From SZUA-448 sp964602475 (lineage in GTDB: Bacteria > Bacillota > Clostridia > Lachnospirales > Lachnospiraceae), in NCBI GenBank assembly GCA_964602475.1, contig CAZRRN010000036.1, positions 1 to 26,307 of the forward strand: 26,307 nucleotides of DNA. Direction: 5' to 3'. The notes below the pieces were generated by a model. It saw nothing but the letters and a program-made list of their open reading frames with translations. It was not told the origin of the DNA and ran no database searches. Positions 1-7,428 of this stretch are shown here, one piece after another. Position numbers and translations under genes: made by a program. Numbering within the stretch: the stretch's first letter is position 1; each line of letters starts with the position of its first letter.

Positions 1-23
1 CGTCTCTCGCGGTCAGCTTGCTT

Positions 24-52
24 ATTGTAGCACCTGCCCTATGGTTTGTCAA
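24..52 (-). promoter_or_regulatory. Strong leftward sigma-A promoter with AT-rich upstream tract
   Basis: On the minus strand TTGACA (47-52) is separated by exactly 17 bp from TACAAT (24-29), close to the ideal housekeeping promoter. About 40 bp of A/T-rich tract (roughly 53-95) lies directly upstream, like the UP elements of stable-RNA promoters. Transcription would begin near position 17 and leave the window. No start codon with a ribosome binding site lies in the remaining bases, so the target is not visible. A stable RNA operon or a gene with a leader is inferred. Confidence 0.65.
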
Positions 53-82
53 GCGCCTTTTTAAAATTTTTTATCTTTTTTG

Positions 83-98
83 AATTGTTTATACAATT
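83..98. promoter_or_regulatory. Operator-like palindrome AATTGT-N4-ACAATT
   Basis: A perfect 6-bp inverted repeat with a 4-bp spacer lies upstream of the leftward promoter and about 170 bp before the MATE gene. The size and symmetry suit a dimeric repressor such as a MarR-type protein, a class that often controls exporters. No regulator gene is visible beside it, so this rests on symmetry alone. Confidence 0.3.
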
Positions 99-267
99 AA
101 GCTGATATTCCCGCTATTATCTCTATATTTCGACAGTAACTATTCGACAGCCACGGCCTTTCCTGCATTGATTTACTATTGAAAATGTGGTACAGTAACG
201 TCATTGTCACTCTTTTCTTCGGAATCTGTAAAATAATTAAATATAATAGAGGAAGCTTATAAAATAC

Positions 268-1620
268 ATGAACAAAAACAGAACTTATTTAATTTTGGAG
301 GAACCACATATCTACCGCGCCTTTCTTCATCTTGCTGCACCCGTCATTGTTGCAAATGTCATGAAATCCCTACACGATATCGTGGACGGGTATTTCATTG
401 GTCATATAGAAAATTCCTCCGCAGCTCAGGCCGGCATTTCTGTTACCTGGCCGCTGCTTAACCTGATTCTATCCTTTGGTACAGGACTGGCAGTTGCCGG
501 AGTTGCAATTATCAGTCAGTATCTCGGTGCTGATAACTACGATAAGGCAAGGGAATATTCCGGTGCCCTGCTGTCCCTTTCTGTCATTATTGGTCTTGCC
601 GCCAATTTGTTGTTGTACTTCCTTTCTCCGCCGATTCTGCAGCTGATGGGTGCGGAAGGCGCAGTCTATGACTCAGGTCTCATCTATCTCCGTGTCCGTT
701 CTTTTGAAATGGTTTTCCTTTTTATCTTCGGAGCCTTCCAATCTGTTCGGCAGGCTCGGGGTGATACAGTCACACCGGTTATTTTCACTTTGATTTCTAT
801 TGCAGTAAATATTATTCTGACTGCAGTATTTGTTCGTATATATAATATGAATGTTTTCGGTGCAGCTCTTGCAACGATGATCAGTCAGGCAGTCGTTTCT
901 CCGTTCATGGTATTCATGATGTTTCAAAAAAAGGATGAGCTCGCTGTTACAAGGACTGATTTGATTCCGAACCGCAGCTGCCTCAAGCAGCTGATTAAAA
1001 TGGCTCTTCCTTCCGCCGGAAGCCAGGCCTTCAGTTCTCTTGGCTTTCTAATTTTGCAGGCGGTCATCCTAAGCTATGGAGACACCGTTGCTGCAGCTTT
1101 CAGCAACGGTAATAAGATATCAAATCTCCTGCTGATTCCGATTATGGCCTTCGGTTCGGTTCTTGCCGCCTTTATCGGCCAGAATGTCGGTGCAGGCAAC
1201 AAAGCTCGTGCTAAAGAATCCTATCGTGTAAGCCGAAACTGTGCGCTGCTGGTTTCAACCGCCGGTGCTTTGATCATCTATCCGTTTCGTGAATTTGCAC
1301 TGTCTATTCTCACCAACAACAGCGAAACTCTGTCCATCGGGATGGAGTATATGTTCTGGGTTCTTCTGACGCAGCCTCTGATGTCCCTTTTCCAGAATTA
1401 TCTCGGACTGTTCAACGGATCAGGAAACACCAAATACTCTTTTGCAATTGCTTCCGCAAGGCTCTGGCTGATTCGTCTGCCAATTATTGTTGTTTTTAAG
1501 AATTTTACAGAGCTCGGGCGAAGCGGAATCTGGTATGCAATGGTAATCAGTAATCTTATCATCATTGTGATTGCTTCTCTTCTTTCGCGAAAAATTGACT
1601 TTGAAAAAAAGGTCAGCTGA
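268..1620 (+). CDS. MATE family multidrug/toxin exporter
   Basis: A 450-residue polytopic membrane protein of the MATE (multidrug and toxic compound extrusion) family, which exports cationic drugs or metabolites in exchange for Na+ or H+. Length and pattern are typical: two homologous six-helix halves, with family-like segments such as LAAPVIVANVMKSLHDIVDG near residues 22-41 and FGSVLAAFIGQNVGAGNKARA near 296. The start follows GAGGAAG 12 bases upstream, a long but usable spacing. It is one of three plus-strand genes in the window and ends in a shared terminator facing the aldolase gene. The upstream region holds an operator-like palindrome and a direct repeat, but no convincing promoter of its own (TTGTCA at 204 and TAAAAT at 229 are 19 bp apart). 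The substrate cannot be read from sequence. Confidence 0.93.
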   Translation: MNKNRTYLILEEPHIYRAFLHLAAPVIVANVMKSLHDIVDGYFIGHIENSSAAQAGISVTWPLLNLILSFGTGLAVAGVAIISQYLGADNYDKAREYSGALLSLSVIIGLAANLLLYFLSPPILQLMGAEGAVYDSGLIYLRVRSFEMVFLFIFGAFQSVRQARGDTVTPVIFTLISIAVNIILTAVFVRIYNMNVFGAALATMISQAVVSPFMVFMMFQKKDELAVTRTDLIPNRSCLKQLIKMALPSAGSQAFSSLGFLILQAVILSYGDTVAAAFSNGNKISNLLLIPIMAFGSVLAAFIGQNVGAGNKARAKESYRVSRNCALLVSTAGALIIYPFREFALSILTNNSETLSIGMEYMFWVLLTQPLMSLFQNYLGLFNGSGNTKYSFAIASARLWLIRLPIIVVFKNFTELGRSGIWYAMVISNLIIIVIASLLSRKIDFEKKVS

Positions 1621-1640
1621 ACTTACCGGCTGACCTTTTT
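1606..1640. terminator. Bidirectional intrinsic terminator
   Basis: GGTCAGC (1611-1617) pairs with GCTGACC (1629-1635). Flanking A5 and T5 runs extend the stem to 12 bp and provide a U-tract on either strand. The MATE stop codon lies just inside the loop. It sits between two convergent genes and can serve both. Confidence 0.85.
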
Positions 1641-1657
1641 GCTAATATCCGATTCTT

Positions 1658-2620
1658 TTATTTCTGTACAAGATGCACCGCAAAGCCTCCGATTTCGTTC
1701 TTTGCGTAGATTGCTTTCAGTAATCCTTTTTTGTCATATTTCGAGGTTGTTTCGTCAAATAGAAAACCACGGCTCTCTAAATGGTACACAGCTCGCTCGA
1801 TGTAATTTGTCCGTATGGCAAGATGACCCTTAGCTCCGAGGTATGGAGTCTTCATGATTTCCAGTCCGGTTCCGACAAAAATGGAGCTTTGACCAACCTT
1901 TTCTTCCATTCCAAACATCGTCCCAAACGCTTCTGCAATTCCGGCTGCTTCGGTTTCATCGGAAGCATTGATTCCGACATGTGCCAGTTCGAAGCCAAGC
2001 ATCGTGCTCACCGCCGCTGCTGTCAGCTCACGGATTCTGTCAAACTCTCCACCATTAATCAATGCGTCACTTACCATCCAGCTCCCGCCGCAGGCAAGAA
2101 TCTTCGGAAAATCCAGATAGGAGGTTAGGTTCTTTTCATTGATTCCGCCGGTCGGCATGAATTTCATGGTCGTATAAGGTCCAGCCATCGCTTTAATCTT
2201 TGCGATGCCGCCGGATGCTTCTGCTGGGAAGAATTTAACGGCTTCCAGTCCAAATGTCAGTGCCTGTTCGATTTCCGAGGGACTTGAAATTCCCGGAGTT
2301 ATCGGAATATCCTTGTCAACACAGTATTTTACAACCACTGGGTTAAAGCCGGGAGAAACAATAAACTGTGCTCCCGCAGCTACCGCACGGTCAACCTGTT
2401 CGGTGGTCAGCACCGTTCCTGCTCCAACAAACATATCGGGAAAGCTCGCCGTCATAAGGCGGATTGCTTCTTCTGCAGCGTCAGTCCGAAATGTTACCTC
2501 TGCAACAGGCAGACCTCCTTCACATAGCGCTTTTGCCAGAGGCACCGCGTTCTTTGCATCGTCCAGCTTAACAACGGGGATAATCCCCAGTTTTTGAAAT
2601 TTCTTCAGTACCTCATTCAT
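1658..2620 (-). CDS. KDPG/KHG aldolase fused to a C-terminal VOC (glyoxalase-like) domain
   Basis: Residues 1-205 are a class I 2-keto-3-deoxy-6-phosphogluconate / 4-hydroxy-2-oxoglutarate aldolase (Eda type), which splits KDPG into pyruvate and glyceraldehyde 3-phosphate. The family glutamate lies in AEVTFR (Glu41), GAGTVL is near 66-71, and the Schiff-base lysine is in VKFFPAE (Lys129). The ordinary enzyme is about 205-215 residues; this one is 320. The extra 110 residues (FELAHVGINA... to the end) look like a single vicinal-oxygen-chelate domain, with candidate metal ligands His214, His266 and a glutamate near 309. The start was set at 2620 because GGAG lies 6 bases upstream; the open frame continues into the cvpA tail but lacks a ribosome site. 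No kdgK or uronate genes are adjacent. The VOC assignment is by pattern and is less certain than the aldolase. Confidence 0.92.
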   Translation of the reverse strand: MNEVLKKFQKLGIIPVVKLDDAKNAVPLAKALCEGGLPVAEVTFRTDAAEEAIRLMTASFPDMFVGAGTVLTTEQVDRAVAAGAQFIVSPGFNPVVVKYCVDKDIPITPGISSPSEIEQALTFGLEAVKFFPAEASGGIAKIKAMAGPYTTMKFMPTGGINEKNLTSYLDFPKILACGGSWMVSDALINGGEFDRIRELTAAAVSTMLGFELAHVGINASDETEAAGIAEAFGTMFGMEEKVGQSSIFVGTGLEIMKTPYLGAKGHLAIRTNYIERAVYHLESRGFLFDETTSKYDKKGLLKAIYAKNEIGGFAVHLVQK

Positions 2621-2625
2621 ACTTT

Positions 2626-2703
2626 CTCCGTTTCTGCGCTGTGAGCCTTGTCGCCGGCTTCCGCGAAATTCACTAATTGTCTGTTGGTTCTGCCATCCAG
2701 CGC
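2626..2703 (-). repeat. Dispersed leader element, copy E (before the aldolase gene)
   Basis: On the minus strand GCGCTG (2703-2698) pairs with CAGCGC (2641-2636), a 6-bp stem around a loop of about 56 nt. The tail AGAAACGGAG follows, and its GGAG is the ribosome binding site of the aldolase gene. The loop carries GGCGACAAGGC, a diverged version of the ACAAAG segment of other copies. It is the most diverged of five copies. Confidence 0.5.
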
Positions 2704-2732
2704 TTTGACAGCCCATTTTCTTCCGTCTGTAA

Positions 2733-3443
2733 TCAGAATAGCTTTTCAACCTGGCTTGTAATAAAATTCATAGGAATATTGTTATTATAAAGAAAGCTAA
2801 GGAATTTATTCTCGGTTATGTATCCAAGAACCGTCTGTCCGGCTGCGGTTCCGGAAATTGCAGTGAGCAGGGCGAATAAAATCCATACCAGCAGCAATCC
2901 TTCTACAAATCCAAGCGCAAGACCCCCGAGTTTGTTTGCTTGTTTGATAATCGGCACCTTTGACAGCAGATCAACAAACTTACCAAGAAGAAATATCGCA
3001 AGTGTCGCAAGCAGATATACTCCGAGAAAGCTTAGTGAATAGATAATCGTCTTGGCCAGGAATTCACTGATGGCTGCTGCAAGCTTCTGTGTCATATTGT
3101 CTTTCGTTTCGTTCAGATTCAGTTTTTCAAGAAATTCCGTAGTTACGATTTTCTCTTTAATCACTTCCGGCAGATTAACACCTTCAAGAAATTCTTCCGT
3201 ATCCGGCAGTTTGTCTGCAAGCTCTTCAAGATTCATAACATCGCTGATTTTAGTTGTCAGTGACTGCATAACGGTATCATTTGACTGAAATGCCTTTGCA
3301 ATCATCGGACTGATCAGAATCGCAAGCAGCAGTGCCGCAATTAACGCTCCCGTTTCAAAAATCATTTTCATAATACCCTTGCTAAAACCCATAATAGTAC
3401 AAACAATCAGGATGGCAAGTACTGCAATCAATACGTAATTCAT
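2733..3443 (-). CDS. CvpA family membrane protein
   Basis: A 236-residue membrane protein matching the CvpA (colicin V production) family: an N-terminal helix pair (residues 4-50, with FSKGIMKMIFETGALIAALL), a soluble loop of about 70 residues rich in Leu and Glu, then two more helices ending in a conserved-looking NKLGGLALGFVEGLLLVWIL segment. CvpA proteins are inner-membrane proteins of poorly defined role. The loop here is longer than in the proteobacterial prototype. The start is supported by AAGGAG/AGAAGGG 5-15 bases upstream, and the ATG overlaps the stop of a possible 13-codon leader frame. Leader element copy A lies just upstream. The gene is read in the same direction as its neighbours on both sides. 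Confidence 0.8.
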   Translation of the reverse strand: MNYVLIAVLAILIVCTIMGFSKGIMKMIFETGALIAALLLAILISPMIAKAFQSNDTVMQSLTTKISDVMNLEELADKLPDTEEFLEGVNLPEVIKEKIVTTEFLEKLNLNETKDNMTQKLAAAISEFLAKTIIYSLSFLGVYLLATLAIFLLGKFVDLLSKVPIIKQANKLGGLALGFVEGLLLVWILFALLTAISGTAAGQTVLGYITENKFLSFLYNNNIPMNFITSQVEKLF

Positions 3444-3481
3444 CGTTTCCCTTCTCCTTCGTTATTCATTTTATGCCTCAT
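3440..3481 (-). CDS. Possible 13-codon leader ORF overlapping the cvpA start
   Basis: The ATG inside the conserved tail of leader element copy A opens a short frame encoding MRHKMNNEGEGKR. Its TGA overlaps the cvpA start codon (ATGA), the classic arrangement for translational coupling. The cvpA ribosome binding site lies inside this frame. No separate Shine-Dalgarno is seen for the leader itself, so translation is uncertain. Confidence 0.2.
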   Translation of the reverse strand: MRHKMNNEGEGKR

Positions 3482-3565
3482 TTCCGCGCGGCTTTTGCGC
3501 ATAACAGACTTTGTATCAAGCACCGCGCAGGCAAACATCTGTTTGTGAAAGGTTCCTCTTTCACA
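3476..3565 (-). repeat. Dispersed leader element, copy A (before cvpA), two hairpins
   Basis: Read on the minus strand: hairpin H2 is a perfect 8-bp stem TGTGAAAG/CTTTCACA with a 6-nt loop (3565-3544). Hairpin H1 follows, CTGCGCGG (3530-3523) pairing with CCGCGCGG (3491-3484), 7 Watson-Crick pairs plus one G-U that exists only on this strand. The tail is GAAATGAGG. The H1 loop contains ACAAAGTCTGTTATGCGC. It fills most of the 141-bp gap after the DUF5711-like gene and closely resembles copy B before glpK. Confidence 0.65.
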
Positions 3566-3584
3566 CTATGCTGTTACCGTTGTT

Positions 3585-4760
3585 CTATTCCTTTGTATGA
3601 ACCAGATGAATGGTTGTTGCCGTTGAGTCTCCAAGCAGAAGAAACCGATCGGTTTCATTCACGGGGAACACAGTATTTACATTCAATGAATCAAATGAAG
3701 CGTTGAATTTTGTGGATCCCTGCAGTCGAAGAATCAGGCATGCGCTGCTGTTATAGAATATAATATCCTTCCCCGAAAATGTTACTGCACTGAATTCTTC
3801 AATATATGTTCTGTCAAATGTGAGTTTCCCGTCGGTGTTGTACACCTGAACCCGCGCCTTCGTACCGTTCTTTGTATTATCCGTAACCAAAGCCACATAG
3901 TCTTCATTGTATGCCGCCTGTAGAATTGTATTCTCACAGGTAACTTTACTTATAAACGTTGGGAGCTCCGGTATCGAGTACAGCATGGCTCCATCTTCCG
4001 TAAACGCACAAACGGTATCATTATCCATGAAATGTACCTGCGGAAGGATTGTATCGTATTTAAATACTCCGGTCAGGTTATTCGCGTAATTTTGTCCGAC
4101 ATCTCCGAAATTATAACAGGTCAGCCAGCCCTCCGCTTCTTCTCCATCCATCACAAGATAAGAGGTTACGAGCTTCGTTCCATCTTCGGAAAGCGCAATA
4201 TCTACCGGAAATCCATCCTTTGTCTCTACCGTTTTTATTTCAACCAAAACCGCTCCGCTCAGATCAATCAGCTGAATGTAATCATTCATCCCGTCACTCA
4301 TTCGAACTGCTGCCACTCCAAGACCTGCGGTCTCGACTTCACATATAGGATAGCGGACATTATGTGCAAAAACAGAACCGGTTCCGTCCATCATATATAA
4401 GGTCTTTTGTCCGCAATCACCCACAACCGCATAATCTCCGTTAACAGCTGCAATCGGATCATTCATATTGTATGTAACATTCCATATCTGTGAACCATAG
4501 CTGTTTACTGCTTCCGCGCCATCGCGTGTTATCTTGAGATATCCACCACTGTATGGTAAATAGGTGGTCGCAGCGTTTGTTGTTAAGCTTCCTGTATATA
4601 TCACCTCATAGCTGTCATACTGGCTGGTCAGATTCTTGTTCCATAAATACACTGCGAGCCCGATTCCCACAGCAAGAAGCAGCAAAAGTAGTATGATAAT
4701 TATTTTCTTTACTGTCCGTCGCCTGTTTTTTCCGGAGTTTCGTCTTCTGCCTTCTGCCAT
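3585..4760 (-). CDS. DUF5711-like membrane-anchored beta-propeller-type protein
   Basis: A 391-residue protein: a short Arg/Lys-rich cytoplasmic N-terminus (residues 2-19), one membrane helix (KKIIIILLLLLLAVGIGLAV), then an extracytoplasmic domain of about 340 residues built of repeated beta-strand units with polar turns, such as NGDYAVVGDCGQKTLYMMDGTG and LSEDGTKLVTSYLVMDGEE. This resembles PQQ/WD-like propellers and the DUF5711 family I associate with Lachnospiraceae. The function is unknown; a sensor or scaffold role at the cell surface is only inference. The start was taken at 4760 because GGAGG stands 5 bases upstream; a longer frame reaches 4811 without a ribosome site. It lies downstream of the LysM gene in the same direction, with a 130-bp gap that contains a TATAAT (around 4852-4857) but no matching -35. 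Confidence 0.72.
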   Translation of the reverse strand: MAEGRRRNSGKNRRRTVKKIIIILLLLLLAVGIGLAVYLWNKNLTSQYDSYEVIYTGSLTTNAATTYLPYSGGYLKITRDGAEAVNSYGSQIWNVTYNMNDPIAAVNGDYAVVGDCGQKTLYMMDGTGSVFAHNVRYPICEVETAGLGVAAVRMSDGMNDYIQLIDLSGAVLVEIKTVETKDGFPVDIALSEDGTKLVTSYLVMDGEEAEGWLTCYNFGDVGQNYANNLTGVFKYDTILPQVHFMDNDTVCAFTEDGAMLYSIPELPTFISKVTCENTILQAAYNEDYVALVTDNTKNGTKARVQVYNTDGKLTFDRTYIEEFSAVTFSGKDIIFYNSSACLILRLQGSTKFNASFDSLNVNTVFPVNETDRFLLLGDSTATTIHLVHTKE

Positions 4761-4890
4761 CGTTCCTCCACAATGTAGCTGCTGCAAAGTAACCCTTTTC
4801 AATCCGGTCATCCATATTCACTCTTAGCAATTCCGGATCTTTATCTGACGATATTATACAATACAACACAGAAAAGAGATACCCCTTTTT

Positions 4891-6468
4891 TTAGTTTTTT
4901 GGAAGTACCAGCTCCTGCCCTATATAAATACGGTCGATATTGTCCACCTGATTCAACTCGCTTATTTCCTCCAGACGATCGGTGCTTCCGTAAAAAGCAG
5001 AACAGATTGATGCAAGAGTATCTCCTGCTTTAACATAGTAATACTCATAGCTTACCGCTGCTACTGTCTCCTCCGATTCTGTCATCTGCTTTTTTGTATC
5101 AGTTTCTTCTGAGATTACTGAATTCTCGGACACATTCGTCGTTTTTTCATTGCTTGTTTCTCCACCGGCAGCCTCTCCACTGTCTGCTTCTCCACCGGCT
5201 GTTTTCCCACTGATAGCCTCTTTGCTGTCTGTTTCTCCACCGGCTGTTTTCCCACCGGCAGCTTCTCCGCTATCATTTTCTTTGTTGTCTGCCGTTACGG
5301 GAGAATCCAAATCCTCCGTTCCCGAAGTTTTCTCTGATTCATTCAAAGAACTATTATCATTACCTGCTTCTTCGTAAATGGCAGAATCCTCGTTGCCGTC
5401 GCTCATAACCGCTTTACTTTTTTCGCTGCTTTCCGTTTCGCTGTCAGATGACGCATTATAATCATTTTCTGTCTCGTTGATTTTCGTGTTCTCCGTCTCA
5501 CTGCCATTTAAAAATCCAAAATCTCCAAATGCCAGTTCCCCCGCATCGGACGTAGGCTGGGTTATCTGGTCTCCCTGATTGTTCTGTCCGTCTGCTGAGT
5601 CATTTTTCTGCAAGCCACGGATTACATCAACACCGACCAGTACTGCTATAATCAGTACTACCATCCCCGCCATTGCGCCAAGCTGAAGTACTTCCATACG
5701 TGCTTTTTTCCCGGAACCGCTTTCTTTGATCTGACTCTTTTCGTTTTGAGACTCTTTTTCCTTCATCAATGTACTTTTCTTATTTTTTTTATTTATGTCT
5801 TCTTTTTTTTCAGCACTCCGTTTCTTTATATTTTTTTCCGCATGAGTTTCCTCTGGGCTTAATTTGGATAGTATCGGTTTATGATCCAGCATATAGTTTT
5901 GCATTTCGTCATTCTTTTCATAATAGATGTAATATCCGGGTAAAATACTGAATTGTCCGTTTCGGCATACGCGTATTGTTTCTTCCCGTTCAAGGCTCTC
6001 ATACATAAGAAACAACTTTTCACTGTCAGCAAAATTATCAATATGTATATGTAAAAGTGCTGATTCCTGCCCCTGAATCTGAAAACCGGGTCCAACAATA
6101 CTCCAGCCGACTACTTCATCCTGAGGAAAATACATACGCATTTTTTCATATGCCATGCTCCAGACCGTTTCACCAAATTGAAGACCTTTCTCCGTCCGCA
6201 CTTCTGGCAGTTCTATCGCCCCATGCACAAATAACCCGTTTCCTCCTTCGGTCTCCATCATTCTTCCGGTCAATACAGCTACTCCATATTCCGGAAATAC
6301 CGAATCCGACAGCTGTTGAAGATAGGTTTCCACATAGTCTTCAATATAAACCGGGAATAAACCTCCTCTTTTCCCACATGCTCTGACGTTTCTGGGCAGC
6401 TTCCGGCTTCTGCTATGAATTCGTTCTCCGGTTTCATCTCCGTTTCCCGGGTAAAAGGTTTCAATCAT
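4891..6468 (-). CDS. LysM protein with N-terminal MPN-like domain and one membrane helix
   Basis: A 525-residue protein. Residues 38-185 form a globular domain whose pattern recalls the MPN/JAB fold: GVAVLTGR, then GLFVHGAIELP, a helix around WSMAYEKMRMYF, then DEVVGWSIVGPGF where active JAMM enzymes have the zinc-binding HxHP, and SALLHIHIDNF where they have S..D. The metal ligands are missing, so it would be an inactive MPN- domain. Residues 200-258 are highly charged, 260-283 are a membrane helix, 290-470 are a low-complexity Ser/Glu/Gly/Asn linker with three 15-residue repeats, and 476-525 are a clear LysM domain (VKAGDTLASICSAFYG...IYIGQELVLP) that should bind peptidoglycan outside. The start is uncertain: ATG 6468 was preferred, but ATG 6480 in the same frame is possible. 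Leader element copy C abuts the start. Confidence 0.82.
   Translation of the reverse strand: MIETFYPGNGDETGERIHSRSRKLPRNVRACGKRGGLFPVYIEDYVETYLQQLSDSVFPEYGVAVLTGRMMETEGGNGLFVHGAIELPEVRTEKGLQFGETVWSMAYEKMRMYFPQDEVVGWSIVGPGFQIQGQESALLHIHIDNFADSEKLFLMYESLEREETIRVCRNGQFSILPGYYIYYEKNDEMQNYMLDHKPILSKLSPEETHAEKNIKKRSAEKKEDINKKNKKSTLMKEKESQNEKSQIKESGSGKKARMEVLQLGAMAGMVVLIIAVLVGVDVIRGLQKNDSADGQNNQGDQITQPTSDAGELAFGDFGFLNGSETENTKINETENDYNASSDSETESSEKSKAVMSDGNEDSAIYEEAGNDNSSLNESEKTSGTEDLDSPVTADNKENDSGEAAGGKTAGGETDSKEAISGKTAGGEADSGEAAGGETSNEKTTNVSENSVISEETDTKKQMTESEETVAAVSYEYYYVKAGDTLASICSAFYGSTDRLEEISELNQVDNIDRIYIGQELVLPKN
5137..5271 (-). repeat. Three in-frame 45-bp repeats in the LysM protein linker
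   Basis: The minus strand encodes three successive 15-residue units starting at 5271, 5226 and 5181: SGEAAGGKTAGGETD, SKEAISGKTAGGEAD and SGEAAGGETSNEKTT. They lie in the predicted extracellular linker before the LysM domain. The near-identical DNA suggests recent duplication and possible length variation between strains. Confidence 0.85.
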
Positions 6469-6474
6469 ATTATT

Positions 6475-6524
6475 TCTCATTTCTGCGCTGTTTTTCAACT
6501 AACAAGCTTTGTGCCGGACAGCGC
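6475..6524 (-). repeat. Dispersed leader element, copy C (before the LysM gene)
   Basis: On the minus strand GCGCTG (6524-6519) pairs with CAGCGC (6490-6485). The loop carries GGCACAAAGCTTGTTAG, sharing ACAAAGYYTGTTA with copies A and B. The tail is AGAAATGAGA, directly before the LysM gene; the ATG of the tail is in frame with that gene. The second hairpin of copies A and B is absent; the corresponding place holds the palindrome AACTAGTT. Confidence 0.6.
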
Positions 6525-6819
6525 TCAGACACAACTAGTTTTATGCCGACGCAAGCATATCACGCCTTATCTGCATGATTTGTCAGAACCGCTTCCTCGT
6601 TTCGCTGTTTCGTTCGTGTCATACTTTCTTTTAATATACTGTTCTGTCAAGTTTCGATGCTCTGCTGCAAAATTTCCGTCATCTTTTCGCGTTCAAAGAA
6701 AGCTCCGCTCTGTTTTTGTCATACGATTTTTGTCTAGCATCAGTGATTTGGTTAATACTTACATCAGATTATATTACCAAATGTCTCTGCAAACATATGC
6801 TCTGACAGGGAGGCGCAAA
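6525..6819. other. Divergent intergenic region between the LysM gene and yyaC
   Basis: About 295 bp with no gene. For yyaC, TTGGTT (6748-6753) and TATATT (6770-6775) are 16 bp apart, a weak rightward promoter candidate. For the LysM gene, CTGACA and TGATAT about 18 bp apart on the minus strand (near 6583 and 6559) are a weak leftward candidate. I found no tRNA-like fold, strong terminator or long repeat. Confidence 0.4.
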
Positions 6820-7428
6820 ATGAAGTTTGCAATTAAACGAAAAGAAAATGACCCACTCGTCCGAATACAGGGTTCTTCGGTTCCACAAGTCGTTTTGAAC
6901 TATTATAATTCTGAGAATCCGACCACTCCTTATGAATTTTCCTCTGCGTTAAAAACTCTTTTGCAGGAAAAGCAGCTAAGCGGACGTACTCTGGTATTTC
7001 TTTGTATTGGCTCCGATCGTGCAACCGGCGACTGTCTTGGTCCGATTCTTGGGCACCGCCTGTCAGGTTCTTCTCTTCCGGGCTGCGAGATTTATGGGAC
7101 ACTGGAACGTCCGGTGCACGCAAAAAATCTCGGTGAGGTCATCACCGAGATTTATACAAAACATTGTCATCCTTTTATTGTTGCCATTGATGCTTCCCTT
7201 GGAACCGCTTCCCATGTCGGATACTACACACTGGGTACCGGTCCTCTGAAACCTGGTGCAGGGGTAAACAAAGACCTTCCCGCCGTCGGAGATATTACCA
7301 TTACCGGCATTGTAAACTTTTCCGGAGTACTGGATCAGATGCTCCTACAAACAACCCGTCTCGCTGTCGTCATGCGTCTCGCCGACCGGATTTATACCGG
7401 CATCTGTCACTGTCTCTGCGAAGACTGA
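6820..7428 (+). CDS. yyaC: Spore protease-like protein YyaC (DUF1256 family)
   Basis: A 202-residue soluble protein of the YyaC family, related in fold to the germination protease Gpr and found in endospore formers. Recognisable elements are FLCIGSDRATGDCLGPILG (nucleus of the family), then YGTLERPVHAKNL, then VAIDASLG and the C-terminal GVNKDLPAVGDITITGIVN. Length fits the family, usually around 200. The start at 6820 is set by GGGAGG 6 bases upstream; the open frame runs much further back without a ribosome site. The last 84 bases overlap, tail to tail, the 3' end of the coiled-coil gene on the other strand. It is the clearest sign that the organism forms, or descends from, spore formers. 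Confidence 0.9.
   Translation: MKFAIKRKENDPLVRIQGSSVPQVVLNYYNSENPTTPYEFSSALKTLLQEKQLSGRTLVFLCIGSDRATGDCLGPILGHRLSGSSLPGCEIYGTLERPVHAKNLGEVITEIYTKHCHPFIVAIDASLGTASHVGYYTLGTGPLKPGAGVNKDLPAVGDITITGIVNFSGVLDQMLLQTTRLAVVMRLADRIYTGICHCLCED

Noticed and set aside
2621..2749. N-terminal extension of the aldolase frame to 2749.
   Set aside because: It overlaps the cvpA end, encodes a basic stretch unlike the family and lacks a ribosome site; GGAG before 2620 fits better.
4862..4890. A/T-rich stretch after the LysM gene stop as an intrinsic terminator.
   Set aside because: Only a 5-bp A/T stem can form, and no GC-rich stem precedes the T-run.
6415..6819. Long N-terminal extension of the yyaC frame.
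   Set aside because: It crosses the LysM gene start and an intergenic region with leader element C, and the family begins at the Met at 6820.
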